Positions 36,053 to 43,894 of a stretch of DNA of 64,000 bases are shown one piece after another. A program made the translations under genes and the position numbers. Within the stretch, counting starts at the first letter, position 1; the number at the start of each line of letters is the position of its first letter. Source of the stretch: Actinomycetota bacterium (lineage in GTDB: Bacteria > Actinomycetota > Acidimicrobiia > Acidimicrobiales > MedAcidi-G1); assembly GCA_002721755.1 (NCBI GenBank), contig PBLL01000030.1:1-64000 (forward strand), read 5' to 3'. The notes beneath the pieces are model-generated. The model was not told the DNA's origin and did not search any database. It saw nothing but the letters and a program-made list of their open reading frames with translations.

Positions 36053-36928
36053 TTATGTTTGCCCAGTCTGATTTCTAAGAAACGCCTCTACCTCACTGAC
36101 TAGTAGCTCAGGGTTACTGCTTTGTTCATCGACTTCTGAACTTTTATCGAAATCCTCTTCAAGTTGATTTACGTATTCGGCGGTATCCAAGTCTTCTGCA
36201 ACTAATTCATTTATTTGTCTTTCGTAAGCGGCAGAAGCTATCTCTAAATCCGTGCAGGCAATCCCTATTTGAAGCACTTCTGCCAATCTTTCAACCAAAG
36301 CAAGAGCTGCTTTAGGAGAGTTGGCACCAGAAACATAGGAAGGAACACCAGCCCATAATGACAGACTCGGTATTCCTTTTTCACGCATAACGTTATTTAC
36401 TACCCCTACTATTCCCGTCGGTCCTTCATAAGTTGAAGGATTCAGATTCAGTTTCTTAGCTAAAGCAGAATCATCCGAGGAACCAAAAACTTTTACTGGT
36501 CTACTATGTGGTATATCAGTTAGAAGCGAACCAAGAGTTATCACCATATGACTGTCAATTATTGAAGCGATTTCAACTATTTGATCGGTGAATGTCCGCC
36601 AACGTAGTTGTGGTTCATGCCCAACAACAATTACTAGGTCATGTTTAGAGTCAAACATCTTAGTTGCATATATTTCTGTCGCTGGCCATAATATCTCGCG
36701 CTTGTCATCAGGAATTTGAATCACAGGCCGAGAAATCGTGAAATCGAAGAATTCTTCTGATTCAATACTTCCGATTTTTTCAGCGCTAAATCGTTCCTGG
36801 AAATACCTCAAAGCACTTGAAGCAGCTTCACCAGCATCATTCCATCCTTCAAAAGCAGCAATTACAACAGGACTATTAAGATCATCTAGAAGTTCTTGAT
36901 CGGTCCAATGGATAAAATTTGAAGTCAT
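36053..36928 (-). CDS. PAC2-family (proteasome assembly chaperone-like) protein
   Basis: A 291-residue actinobacterial PAC2 protein. VVIAAFEGWNDAGEAASSALRYF near the N-terminus and VVGHEPQLRWRTFTDQIVEIA plus PTGIVGVVNNVMREKGIPSLSLWAGVPSY are the family hallmarks. It is related by fold to archaeal/eukaryal proteasome-assembly chaperones and often co-occurs with the actinobacterial proteasome, but no proteasome or Pup gene is in this window. The C-terminal 60 residues are acidic and probably disordered. Function unproven. Confidence 0.88.
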   Translation of the reverse strand: MTSNFIHWTDQELLDDLNSPVVIAAFEGWNDAGEAASSALRYFQERFSAEKIGSIESEEFFDFTISRPVIQIPDDKREILWPATEIYATKMFDSKHDLVIVVGHEPQLRWRTFTDQIVEIASIIDSHMVITLGSLLTDIPHSRPVKVFGSSDDSALAKKLNLNPSTYEGPTGIVGVVNNVMREKGIPSLSLWAGVPSYVSGANSPKAALALVERLAEVLQIGIACTDLEIASAAYERQINELVAEDLDTAEYVNQLEEDFDKSSEVDEQSSNPELLVSEVEAFLRNQTGQT

Positions 36929-37002
36929 TCAAACGGAGGCTATCGGCTGTGAGCTCATACGCGGTCCAACATTTGTAATCAATTAATCTAAGCTTGTAAT
37001 AC

Positions 37003-37443
37003 ATGACAGAACAAGATATTGAAATCGAAGAAGTCGTAAAAGTTGATGACAAACTTGTCGCGGCTATGGACCGTTTAATTCCTCAGTTGTCAAGCTCTAA
37101 TAAACCCCCAGATCGTTCTAGCTTGGAAGAGATAGTTGCTTCCGGTTCGTCAGTACTGCTGGCAGCTCTCATCGATGGAGAAATAGTTGGTTCATTAACT
37201 TTAGTTACATTTAATATTCCAACCGGTAAAAGAGCTTGGATCGAAGATGTTGTGGTTGATGAAAAATGCCGAAATAAAGGCATTGGAGAAGCTTTGAATC
37301 AACACGCAATAAATATCGCTAAAAAAGTTGGGGCGAAGACTGTGGATTTGACTTCCCGTCCATCACGCGAAGCTGCAAATCGTCTGTATGACCGTTTAGG
37401 TTTTACCAAAAGAGACACAAATATTTACAGATTTGAAATATAG
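37003..37443 (+). CDS. GNAT-family N-acetyltransferase
   Basis: A 146-residue acetyl-CoA-dependent acyltransferase. The acceptor side is in the N-terminal half, and the acetyl-CoA pyrophosphate-binding loop is VVDEKCRNKGIGEALNQHA (Q/RxxGxG/A). The C-terminal β-strand and helix (TVDLTSRPSREAANRLYDRLGFTKRDTNIYRF) complete the fold. The substrate is unknown and nothing in the context suggests one. Confidence 0.9.
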   Translation: MTEQDIEIEEVVKVDDKLVAAMDRLIPQLSSSNKPPDRSSLEEIVASGSSVLLAALIDGEIVGSLTLVTFNIPTGKRAWIEDVVVDEKCRNKGIGEALNQHAINIAKKVGAKTVDLTSRPSREAANRLYDRLGFTKRDTNIYRFEI

Positions 37444-37532
37444 AAATACCAAACTTACCAGTCAGACTTTTTGTTCTCTAAGTACTAACCGGATGACAAC
37501 CTGTTTACAAAATTACTATTAAGCGGATTTGG

Positions 37533-37560
37533 GAAGCTGCTTGTAAGCAGGTGTAGCTTC
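37533..37560. promoter_or_regulatory. Nested inverted repeat upstream of the mycothiol-type dehydrogenase gene
   Basis: GAAGCT and AGCTTC flank a tighter CTGCTT-GT-AAGCAG palindrome within 28 nt, ending about 29 nt before the ATG. The position and symmetry suggest an operator or leader hairpin for the formaldehyde-oxidation gene. No T-run follows, so it is not a terminator. Confidence 0.4.
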
Positions 37561-37588
37561 TTGGAAAGGCTTATTTAGGGGTTAAGTG

Positions 37589-38671
37589 ATGGTACACAAA
37601 GTAAAAGGAGTTGTTGCTAAAAGTAAAGGTGATCCAGTTTCAATCGAAATGATTGAAGTTCCAAGCCCTGGTCCCGGCGAGGTTTTGATTGACGTAAAGG
37701 CATGCGGGGTTTGTCATACTGACTTGCATTACAGAGAGGGTGCTATAAATGATGATTTCCCATTTCTCTTAGGACATGAAGCTGCCGGTCTCGTTGAAGA
37801 AGTCGGTGATGGGGTTGATGATTTAACCCCAGGAGATTTTGTAATTCTCAATTGGCGAGCAGTTTGCGGGAATTGCAGATCTTGCAGAAGAGGAAGACCA
37901 TGGAATTGTTTTTCGACTCATAACGCAACACAGAAGATGATGCTGGACAACAAAGAGCTTTCCCCGGCTTTAGGGATCGGAGCATTTGCCGAGAAAACTC
38001 TTGTGGCAGCTGGACAAGCGACAAAAGTAAACCCTGCAGCTAAGCCGGAGGTAGCAGGTCTCATAGGTTGTGGAGTAATGGCTGGTTTGGGTGCGGCTAT
38101 GAATACAGGTCAAGTCAGTCGTGGAGATTCAGTTGCAGTTTTTGGTTGCGGAGGTGTTGGTGATGCGGCAATTGAAGGTTCACGATTAGCAGGTGCCCAT
38201 ACCATCATTGCGGTAGATATTGACCCGAAAAAATTGGAATGGGCCAAAGAATTTGGAGCAACTCATGTTATTGACTCAACAAAAGTCGATCCGATCGAAT
38301 CGATTAGGGAGATAACAGATGGTAATGGGGTAGATGTCGCAATTGAAGCCATAGGTCTTCCTATTACTTATGAGCAAGCTTTTTACTCTCGTGACCTTGC
38401 AGGAACAGTTGTACTAGTTGGTGTTCCAAATCCTGAGATGAAAATTGAGCTTCCAATGATCGAGATTTTCGGTAGAGGTGGAACCCTGAAATCTTCCTGG
38501 TATGGAGACTGCTTGCCGTCACGTGATTTCCCGATGCTTATAGATCTCTATTTGCAGGGACGTCTCGAGCTTGATCGTTTTGTTTCAGAGACAATAAGTT
38601 TAGATGAAGTTGAAGAAGCTTTTCACAAAATGGAACGCGGTGAAGTTCTTCGTTCTGTCGTCATACTTTAG
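37589..38671 (+). CDS. S-(hydroxymethyl)mycothiol dehydrogenase-like Zn alcohol dehydrogenase
   Basis: A 360-residue zinc-dependent MDR dehydrogenase. Catalytic Zn ligands are in [12 protein letters not shown] and LGHEAAG, and the structural Zn Cys cluster is [15 protein letters not shown]. The NAD site is [19 protein letters not shown]. The C-terminal [28 protein letters not shown] is typical of the mycothiol-dependent formaldehyde dehydrogenases (MscR/AdhE2 type). It would oxidise the formaldehyde-mycothiol adduct to S-formylmycothiol, a formate precursor. ATG 37589 follows AGGGG. The track's GTG 37586 is one codon earlier. The MBL-fold thioesterase that often follows is absent. Confidence 0.85.
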   Translation: MVHKVKGVVAKSKGDPVSIEMIEVPSPGPGEVLIDVKACGVCHTDLHYREGAINDDFPFLLGHEAAGLVEEVGDGVDDLTPGDFVILNWRAVCGNCRSCRRGRPWNCFSTHNATQKMMLDNKELSPALGIGAFAEKTLVAAGQATKVNPAAKPEVAGLIGCGVMAGLGAAMNTGQVSRGDSVAVFGCGGVGDAAIEGSRLAGAHTIIAVDIDPKKLEWAKEFGATHVIDSTKVDPIESIREITDGNGVDVAIEAIGLPITYEQAFYSRDLAGTVVLVGVPNPEMKIELPMIEIFGRGGTLKSSWYGDCLPSRDFPMLIDLYLQGRLELDRFVSETISLDEVEEAFHKMERGEVLRSVVIL

Positions 38672-38683
38672 TTACCCAGTTAA

Positions 38684-39664
38684 ATGCGCTGGTTAATTGT
38701 TGGTCATGGGAAGATCACTTCTAATTTTATTGATGCTGCACGGGGAATAGGTCACCAAGTTGTTGCTGTAGCTGGACGCAATTCTGAAAGAGCTTCGAAT
38801 TTTGCGATCAAAAACGAAATAGAGAAATCAGGAGAAGATTTACTTCTCCTTTCAGAAGGAGTAGATGCCGCCTACATAGCAACACCTCACAGTAAACATT
38901 GCAATGCGGCTATAACGCTTTTAGAAAATGGGGTGCCCGTATTATGTGAAAAACCTCTAGCTGTAAATCAAAGAGAAGTTGAAAGGATGATAAACGCAGC
39001 AGAAGAGAGCAAAATATTTCTTATGGAAGCAATGTGGACCAGACATTTGCCAATTTACGAAAAAGTTGCAGACCATATAAAAAAAGGTCGCATAGGCGAA
39101 CCAAAACTTGTTGAAGCCTCTCTGGGTTTCAACTCACCCTATGATCCGAAATCACGTTTGTGGGATCCTAAACTCGCAGGAGGAAGTCTTCTGGATGTTG
39201 GAATTTATCCCTTAACACTTGCAGATCTGATATATGAAACCAGTCCAGAAAAAATTCTTTCATTAGCTGAATTGTCGCCTGATGGTGTCGACGCCCATCT
39301 GTCCCTATTGATTCAATACCCCAATTCATCATTAGCTAAACTTGGTTCAGCTATCAATCTCTCGCTACCAAATGGGGGTCTCATTGTAGGAGAGTCAGGT
39401 TCTATAGAAATACCTTATTTCTGGTGTGCGCAGAAAGCTTTCTTCACGCAAGTGTCTAACAAAGAGGAAATTAGCGAACCTCATCAAATCAACGGATTTG
39501 AATACCAGATCCAAGAGGTAAACAGATGCTTATCGGAAGGTTTGACACAAAGCCCAAAAGTTTCTTGGGAGTGTTCTCGTTCAATGACTCAGCTGATGGA
39601 TCAGATCCGACATCAAATTGGTGTTAGATATCCGGCAGATAGTGAGGATCAAGATGGAATATAG
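38684..39664 (+). CDS. Gfo/Idh/MocA-family oxidoreductase
   Basis: A 326-residue NAD(P)-dependent sugar or cyclitol dehydrogenase-like protein. The N-terminal Rossmann loop is IVGHGKITSNFIDAA (degenerate GxGxxG), and the catalytic-domain signature is VLCEKPLAVN. ATPHSKHCNAA and AGGSLLDVGIYPLTLADLI fit the dihydrodiol dehydrogenase-like branch. It overlaps the aldo-keto reductase gene by 11 nt, so both probably act on a common carbonyl substrate. The substrate is unknown. Confidence 0.88.
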   Translation: MRWLIVGHGKITSNFIDAARGIGHQVVAVAGRNSERASNFAIKNEIEKSGEDLLLLSEGVDAAYIATPHSKHCNAAITLLENGVPVLCEKPLAVNQREVERMINAAEESKIFLMEAMWTRHLPIYEKVADHIKKGRIGEPKLVEASLGFNSPYDPKSRLWDPKLAGGSLLDVGIYPLTLADLIYETSPEKILSLAELSPDGVDAHLSLLIQYPNSSLAKLGSAINLSLPNGGLIVGESGSIEIPYFWCAQKAFFTQVSNKEEISEPHQINGFEYQIQEVNRCLSEGLTQSPKVSWECSRSMTQLMDQIRHQIGVRYPADSEDQDGI

Positions 39665-40640
39665 ATATATCGCAGGTATTAATATTCCTCTACCTCAAGT
39701 TATTCAAGGAGCAACAACTCTATTTGGTGATGAATCTGTTTCTCATTGGGAAGAATTACTTGACGATGTAATGGATTCGGGAATCAATGCGTTTGACACA
39801 GGTCTTGTATACGCAGATCAAGATGGTACTTGCGATGAACGACTCGGGAGGTGGATCAAGGCTAGAAATATTCGTGACAAAGTCATTGTTATTGGTAAAG
39901 GTTGTCATCCTGGGCCACCCAATTGGGAAGAATCACGTGTCTTGCCAGAATGTGTTGGATTGGATGTGGAGAAAACATTGGACCGTATGGGAACTGATCG
40001 TTTAGATCTTTGGCTGTTCCATCGCGATAATGAAGCAGTGCCGATCGATGAACTAGTCGATGCGGTAGATAAACAGGTTTCAGCCGGTCTGGTGAATTCA
40101 TGGGGTGTATCGAACTGGAGTATCAATCGACTAGAAAGTGCTTTGGAGTCTTCAAAAAGAAATTCATGGGTTCTTCCAGCAGTTTTGAGTCCTCACATGT
40201 CCCTAGTTTCCCAAGAACAGCCTCCGTGGGATTCTGTAACAAGCATTTCAGGAGATACAGCACACGACGACAGAGAGTGGCTGAAAGAGAAGCAGTTCCC
40301 AGTGTTGGCATGGTCGACTTTAGCTGGAGGCTACCTAACCTCTTCAATCGACTTTGAATCAATGTTGGCACCGCATTCTCGTACATTGTCCGAAACAGCT
40401 CGCTGTTACCATTCGGAAAGGAACTGGTCGAGGCGTGAACGCGCTATTGAATTAGCAACAAAGAAAGATTGCACGCTTGAACAGATAGCGGTTTCATGGG
40501 TTTTACGCGCTGATTTTCCAACACATGCATTGTGCGCTTCACGGAGCAAAATCGAAGCTTCGCATAACGTAGCTTCCTCTGAAATACATCTTTCCGAGAG
40601 TGAAAGAATCTGGTTGGAAAGTGGTGAGATTATTGAATGA
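39654..40640 (+). CDS. Aldo/keto reductase
   Basis: A 328-residue TIM-barrel NADPH-dependent oxidoreductase. The tetrad Asp/Tyr region is NAFDTGLVYADQDGTCDERLGRWI, the Lys is in KVIVIGKGCHPG, and the His position is LWLFHRDN. The C-terminal SRSKIEASHN recalls the cofactor-binding R/N-x-x-E segment. Residues around the Tyr (LVYADQDG) are the usual xYG-like site. ATG 39654 with GAGG upstream is preferred over the GTG 39618 of the track. It is coupled to the preceding Gfo/Idh/MocA gene. Confidence 0.85.
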   Translation: MEYRYIAGINIPLPQVIQGATTLFGDESVSHWEELLDDVMDSGINAFDTGLVYADQDGTCDERLGRWIKARNIRDKVIVIGKGCHPGPPNWEESRVLPECVGLDVEKTLDRMGTDRLDLWLFHRDNEAVPIDELVDAVDKQVSAGLVNSWGVSNWSINRLESALESSKRNSWVLPAVLSPHMSLVSQEQPPWDSVTSISGDTAHDDREWLKEKQFPVLAWSTLAGGYLTSSIDFESMLAPHSRTLSETARCYHSERNWSRRERAIELATKKDCTLEQIAVSWVLRADFPTHALCASRSKIEASHNVASSEIHLSESERIWLESGEIIE

Positions 40641-41061
40641 AAAAAAAGTTCGTAACCGCAATATAGAGGTTTTGAAGACCGCAATTTCTTCAATTGGGAG
40701 AGGTGATAGTGACATTTTTTCGAGTCTCTACACTGAGGACTGGGTTCTCGAACTTCCTTACAGCGAACCCCCAAAAGTTCTAAAAGGTGTGAACGAAATT
40801 ATTTCTTACCTGAAACCACAAATGGGAAAACTTGAATTCACACTAACACTTACCAACATTTTCGAATGTTTAGACCCTGACTTACTGATTGCGGAATACG
40901 TCAGTGAAGGAAGGTCTACAATTACCAATAAGCCATACCAAAATAGTTATATAGGATTGTGGCGATTTCGTGACGGCAAAATTTGCGGTGTCAAAGAATA
41001 TTTGAATCCGATGATTGCCAATGAAGCTAATAGACCGCCGGTAGTTGAAAATGAAAAATGA
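40633..41061 (+). CDS. SnoaL/NTF2-like small protein
   Basis: About 142 residues with an NTF2-like cone fold: an N-terminal helix (VRNRNIEVLKTAISSIGRGD), then YTEDWVLELPYSEPPKVLKGVNEIISYL, and a C-terminal sheet with YIGLWRFRDGKICGVKEYLNP, as in SnoaL-like ketosteroid-isomerase relatives. Start choice is uncertain: TTG 40633 follows GGTGAG, while GTG 40621 is an alternative; the 40600 track start lies deep in the aldo-keto reductase gene. Context with a DUF1214 protein suggests small-molecule catabolism, but the substrate is unknown. Confidence 0.75.
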   Translation: MNEKKVRNRNIEVLKTAISSIGRGDSDIFSSLYTEDWVLELPYSEPPKVLKGVNEIISYLKPQMGKLEFTLTLTNIFECLDPDLLIAEYVSEGRSTITNKPYQNSYIGLWRFRDGKICGVKEYLNPMIANEANRPPVVENEK

Positions 41062-42250
41062 AATAGATCGACTAAGATCCGGGGATATTTTTGAGGACTT
41101 AATTAACGCTTGGAAAAGGTTAGGTCGACTTGTTTATAACGATGATGCAACAGATCCTCGATCATTGGAAAGAGCCACAGGCCTGTTGTACATGACTCGT
41201 TATTTAACAGCGGGCGCAACGTTAGCGATGGAATTGAATGATCCTGAATATCCATATTTCGACCGTTGGGCCGATCGTTCATATTCGTGGGGTATTGATT
41301 CTCCCGATGGATTGTATTCGTTTGCCTGTATCAGCGGTGATTCGACCTACCGTATCTTTGGAAATCGTGGCACTGCTCATCAATTTGATATTGAGATCCA
41401 TTCTCCACATTTTGCAAATGCTCCTAACTATCAAAGGACTGGGAATTTAGGATTTTCCGATATAAAGACTGGTCGAGATGGGAGTGTTGAGATAATTCTC
41501 AGTCCAGATCCGCCAGAAGGCGACGAGCGGAGTAATTGGATACAACTCACCCCAGATGCAGGATCGGTTTGCATAAGACAGTTTTTTTACGACTGGGAAA
41601 ATGAACAGAAAGCAGAGTTATCGATTGAAAAAGTCGGTGTTAAATACCCTCCGCCACCTGAAAGACCTGAAGCTATAGTCGACAAAGCTGAACTCTTAAT
41701 CAAATGGCTTGATGAGGCTGGAACATTTTGGGATCAAGTGATTCGGATGTTTATGGACAAACCAAATACTGTTACTTTCTTAAATCCTAAAGAAAGCGAC
41801 TGGGGCGGTCATGGTGGTCTTTCATATGGGATGGGTTCGATAGAGATCAATCAAGATGAAGTAGCACTCCTAGAAGTGACACCTCCCGAATGCCATTTTT
41901 GGGGATTTCAGCTAGGAAGTATTTATTGGGAATCACTGGATTGGTGGCGCAGACAATCTTCATTGAACGGTTTCCAAGCAAAAATTGATTCAGATGGTGT
42001 TTTTCGTTGCCTCATCTCAGCTAGAGATCCAGGGGTTTACAATTGGCTTGATACAGCGGGCTATTCACAGCTAACTATTATGGGTCGTTGGCTTCATGCC
42101 AGAGATTTTCCCCAGCCGACTATCAAAGTTTTCCCTTATGAAGAAATTGACAGATTTATTCCTGAAAATACAAGCAAGGTCAGTTTGGAAGAGAGAAGTG
42201 AGATTATTAGAAATCGAAACATAGCAGCTCACAAGATTTTAGGGCTTTAA
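41051..42250 (+). CDS. DUF1214-domain protein
   Basis: A 399-residue cytosolic protein with a DUF1214-type C-terminal region (about residues 260-370). Trp-rich stretches include PPECHFWGFQLGSIYWESLDWWRRQSS and DPGVYNWLDTAGYSQLTIMGRW. The N-terminal half, LYMTRYLTAGATLAMELNDPEYPYFDRW and GNRGTAHQFDIEI, is common in actinobacterial homologues near steroid or other catabolic clusters. There is no known catalytic motif. ATG 41051 is chosen over TTG 41045. The gene overlaps the SnoaL-like gene end by 11 nt. Confidence 0.75.
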   Translation: MKNEIDRLRSGDIFEDLINAWKRLGRLVYNDDATDPRSLERATGLLYMTRYLTAGATLAMELNDPEYPYFDRWADRSYSWGIDSPDGLYSFACISGDSTYRIFGNRGTAHQFDIEIHSPHFANAPNYQRTGNLGFSDIKTGRDGSVEIILSPDPPEGDERSNWIQLTPDAGSVCIRQFFYDWENEQKAELSIEKVGVKYPPPPERPEAIVDKAELLIKWLDEAGTFWDQVIRMFMDKPNTVTFLNPKESDWGGHGGLSYGMGSIEINQDEVALLEVTPPECHFWGFQLGSIYWESLDWWRRQSSLNGFQAKIDSDGVFRCLISARDPGVYNWLDTAGYSQLTIMGRWLHARDFPQPTIKVFPYEEIDRFIPENTSKVSLEERSEIIRNRNIAAHKILGL

Positions 42251-42307
42251 GTCCGCTTTGTGAGACGTACATACAGTCGAGCTAAGGTTTTACCCAAGGG
42301 GGTTGCT

Positions 42308-43786
42308 GTGAAAAGGTTATTATTTGCTACTAACTGTTGTTTGATAGTTCTTCTTGTTGCCTGCGGAGGAGAAGAAGAAATCGAGTCAAACACACCGGCT
42401 CCTACCACGACGGCAGCTCCGACCACGACTGCAGCTCCTGCTACGACTGCAGCTCCGACTACGACGACTGCAGCTCCGACCACTACTGCAGCTCCGACCA
42501 CGACTGCAGCTCCTGCTACGACTGCAGCTCCTGCTACGACTGCAGCTCCGACCACGACTGCAGCTCCGACCACGACAGCAGCTCCAATTGTTCTGACAGA
42601 CTCTTTCAGAGGTGTTACAGCTGAAACGATAAAAGTTGGCTTTACATCAATCGACTTCGAACTATTTAATGAACAATTCCCCGGTCTCAATCTGACATAT
42701 GCGAATTACCCACCGATGGTAGATGTGCTTGTAGAAGACCTAAACGCAAGAGGTGGCATTCTAGGTCGGAAAGTAGAGATCATTCATCGTTTGTTTTTAC
42801 CCGTTGGACCTTTAACCGCCGAAGTTGCATGTGTTGAATTAACAGAAGATGAAGAAGTTTTTGCAGTGCTAAATGGTTTTGCTGGACCCGGAGCAGAAGG
42901 AGTTAATGAGTGTTTTACCGACACTTACGAAACTATTCTCGTAGGAGCTAAACCAACTATCGAACAATTAGATAGAGCGCGTGCATCTTGGATAACCACG
43001 GACATAAATCTCAGTAGGCGCGGACAAGCATTTGTAAGTCTTCTGAGACAAACTGAGAGCCTCGAAGATCTAGGAAAAGTAATGATTTGGGGTGCGGATC
43101 CTGAATCCGAACCTGTCATGGACGAAGTCAAAGCTCTACTTGAAGCAGAGGGTGTCTCAGTCCCAGTTGTAACATCAAATGAAAACACAGGTGATGAGAC
43201 AGCCACGATTGCGTTTTTAGAGGTAGTTCTTGAAAAAGCTAGAAGTGAAGGAGTTTCGACAATCTGGTTCGTGGGGGAAGCAATTTACGCAATGGAGTAC
43301 CTTTTCGGATTAGGAGATGAATTTAACCTTTTACTTCACAATGGCGATTCTTTGAATATGTGGTCCCAAGAACCACCTCCAGAAATTGAAAACTCCGGGT
43401 TGATTCTTACTAACAAGGCGTTTGATAGCCGTGAAGATCCATCTTTCGCTCATTGCATGGACCTTGTAGAGGACTCACTCGGAATTGAGGTGCGACCCCC
43501 GGACAAGCTTGAACCTGAAGAGACAAATTATTGGCCGGGCACAGCAGGACCTTGTCAATTCTTAGCTCTATTCGAAGCAGTAGCGACTGCCGCAGGACCT
43601 GATTTAACAAATGAATCTTTTGCACAAGCTGCAGCTGAAATTGGGAATTTTTCTCTACCCGGTTACAAATATGTTTCACTTGGACCTGACAAGTTTGATG
43701 CAAGAGATTCTCTTATATTGGGACGTTGGAACAAAGACAAGGGTGAATGGGAAGCAATTTCAGAAGAAATTAATACCTCAAAATGA
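42308..43786 (+). CDS. ABC-type substrate-binding lipoprotein with Ala-Pro-Thr repeat linker
   Basis: A 492-residue periplasmic-binding-type lipoprotein. The signal peptide is KRLLFATNCCLIVLLVACGG with lipobox LVAC. A Pro/Thr/Ala repeat linker (about residues 31-91) follows, then a two-lobe Leu/Ile/Val-type (PBP1) domain with IKVGFTSIDFE, YPPMVDVLVEDLNARGGILGRKVEII and a terminal KFDARDSLILGRW. GTG 42308 after AAGGGGG is the likely start; the track's 42260 GTG adds non-signal sequence. No permease or ATPase genes are adjacent, so it is either an orphan receptor or served by a distant ABC transporter. The ligand is unknown. Confidence 0.85.
   Translation: MKRLLFATNCCLIVLLVACGGEEEIESNTPAPTTTAAPTTTAAPATTAAPTTTTAAPTTTAAPTTTAAPATTAAPATTAAPTTTAAPTTTAAPIVLTDSFRGVTAETIKVGFTSIDFELFNEQFPGLNLTYANYPPMVDVLVEDLNARGGILGRKVEIIHRLFLPVGPLTAEVACVELTEDEEVFAVLNGFAGPGAEGVNECFTDTYETILVGAKPTIEQLDRARASWITTDINLSRRGQAFVSLLRQTESLEDLGKVMIWGADPESEPVMDEVKALLEAEGVSVPVVTSNENTGDETATIAFLEVVLEKARSEGVSTIWFVGEAIYAMEYLFGLGDEFNLLLHNGDSLNMWSQEPPPEIENSGLILTNKAFDSREDPSFAHCMDLVEDSLGIEVRPPDKLEPEETNYWPGTAGPCQFLALFEAVATAAGPDLTNESFAQAAAEIGNFSLPGYKYVSLGPDKFDARDSLILGRWNKDKGEWEAISEEINTSK
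42398..42580 (+). repeat. 18-bp in-frame tandem repeats (APTTTA linker)
   Basis: Ten tandem units of APTTTA or APATTA, one expanded to seven residues (APTTTTA), encoded by nearly identical 18-bp units of the GCTCCGACCACGACTGCA type. They form the flexible surface linker between lipid anchor and ligand-binding domain. The strong DNA-level identity suggests slippage and length polymorphism. Confidence 0.95.
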
Positions 43787-43894
43787 GTTTTAATTTAGAA
43801 ATTACTGGCTTTATTTCACAACTAGGTTAAGCCGTCTTTGACTTTTGTTATCGTGGAAATCCACTATGCATCCAATCAGTAGGAGTTGACATAT

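Noticed and set aside
37003-37443. GNAT as an antibiotic-resistance acetyltransferase
   Set aside because: Only generic acetyl-CoA motifs are visible; nothing indicates an aminoglycoside or other drug substrate.
42398-42580. CRISPR-like repeat array
   Set aside because: The repeats are contiguous, 18 bp, in frame and without unique spacers.
42247-42690. 147-aa antisense ORF
   Set aside because: It is the complement of the Ala-Pro-Thr repeats and has no ribosome site or domain.
43787-43894. Cobalamin riboswitch before the mutase operon
   Set aside because: The gap is only about 100 nt and I could not find a B12-box-like element.
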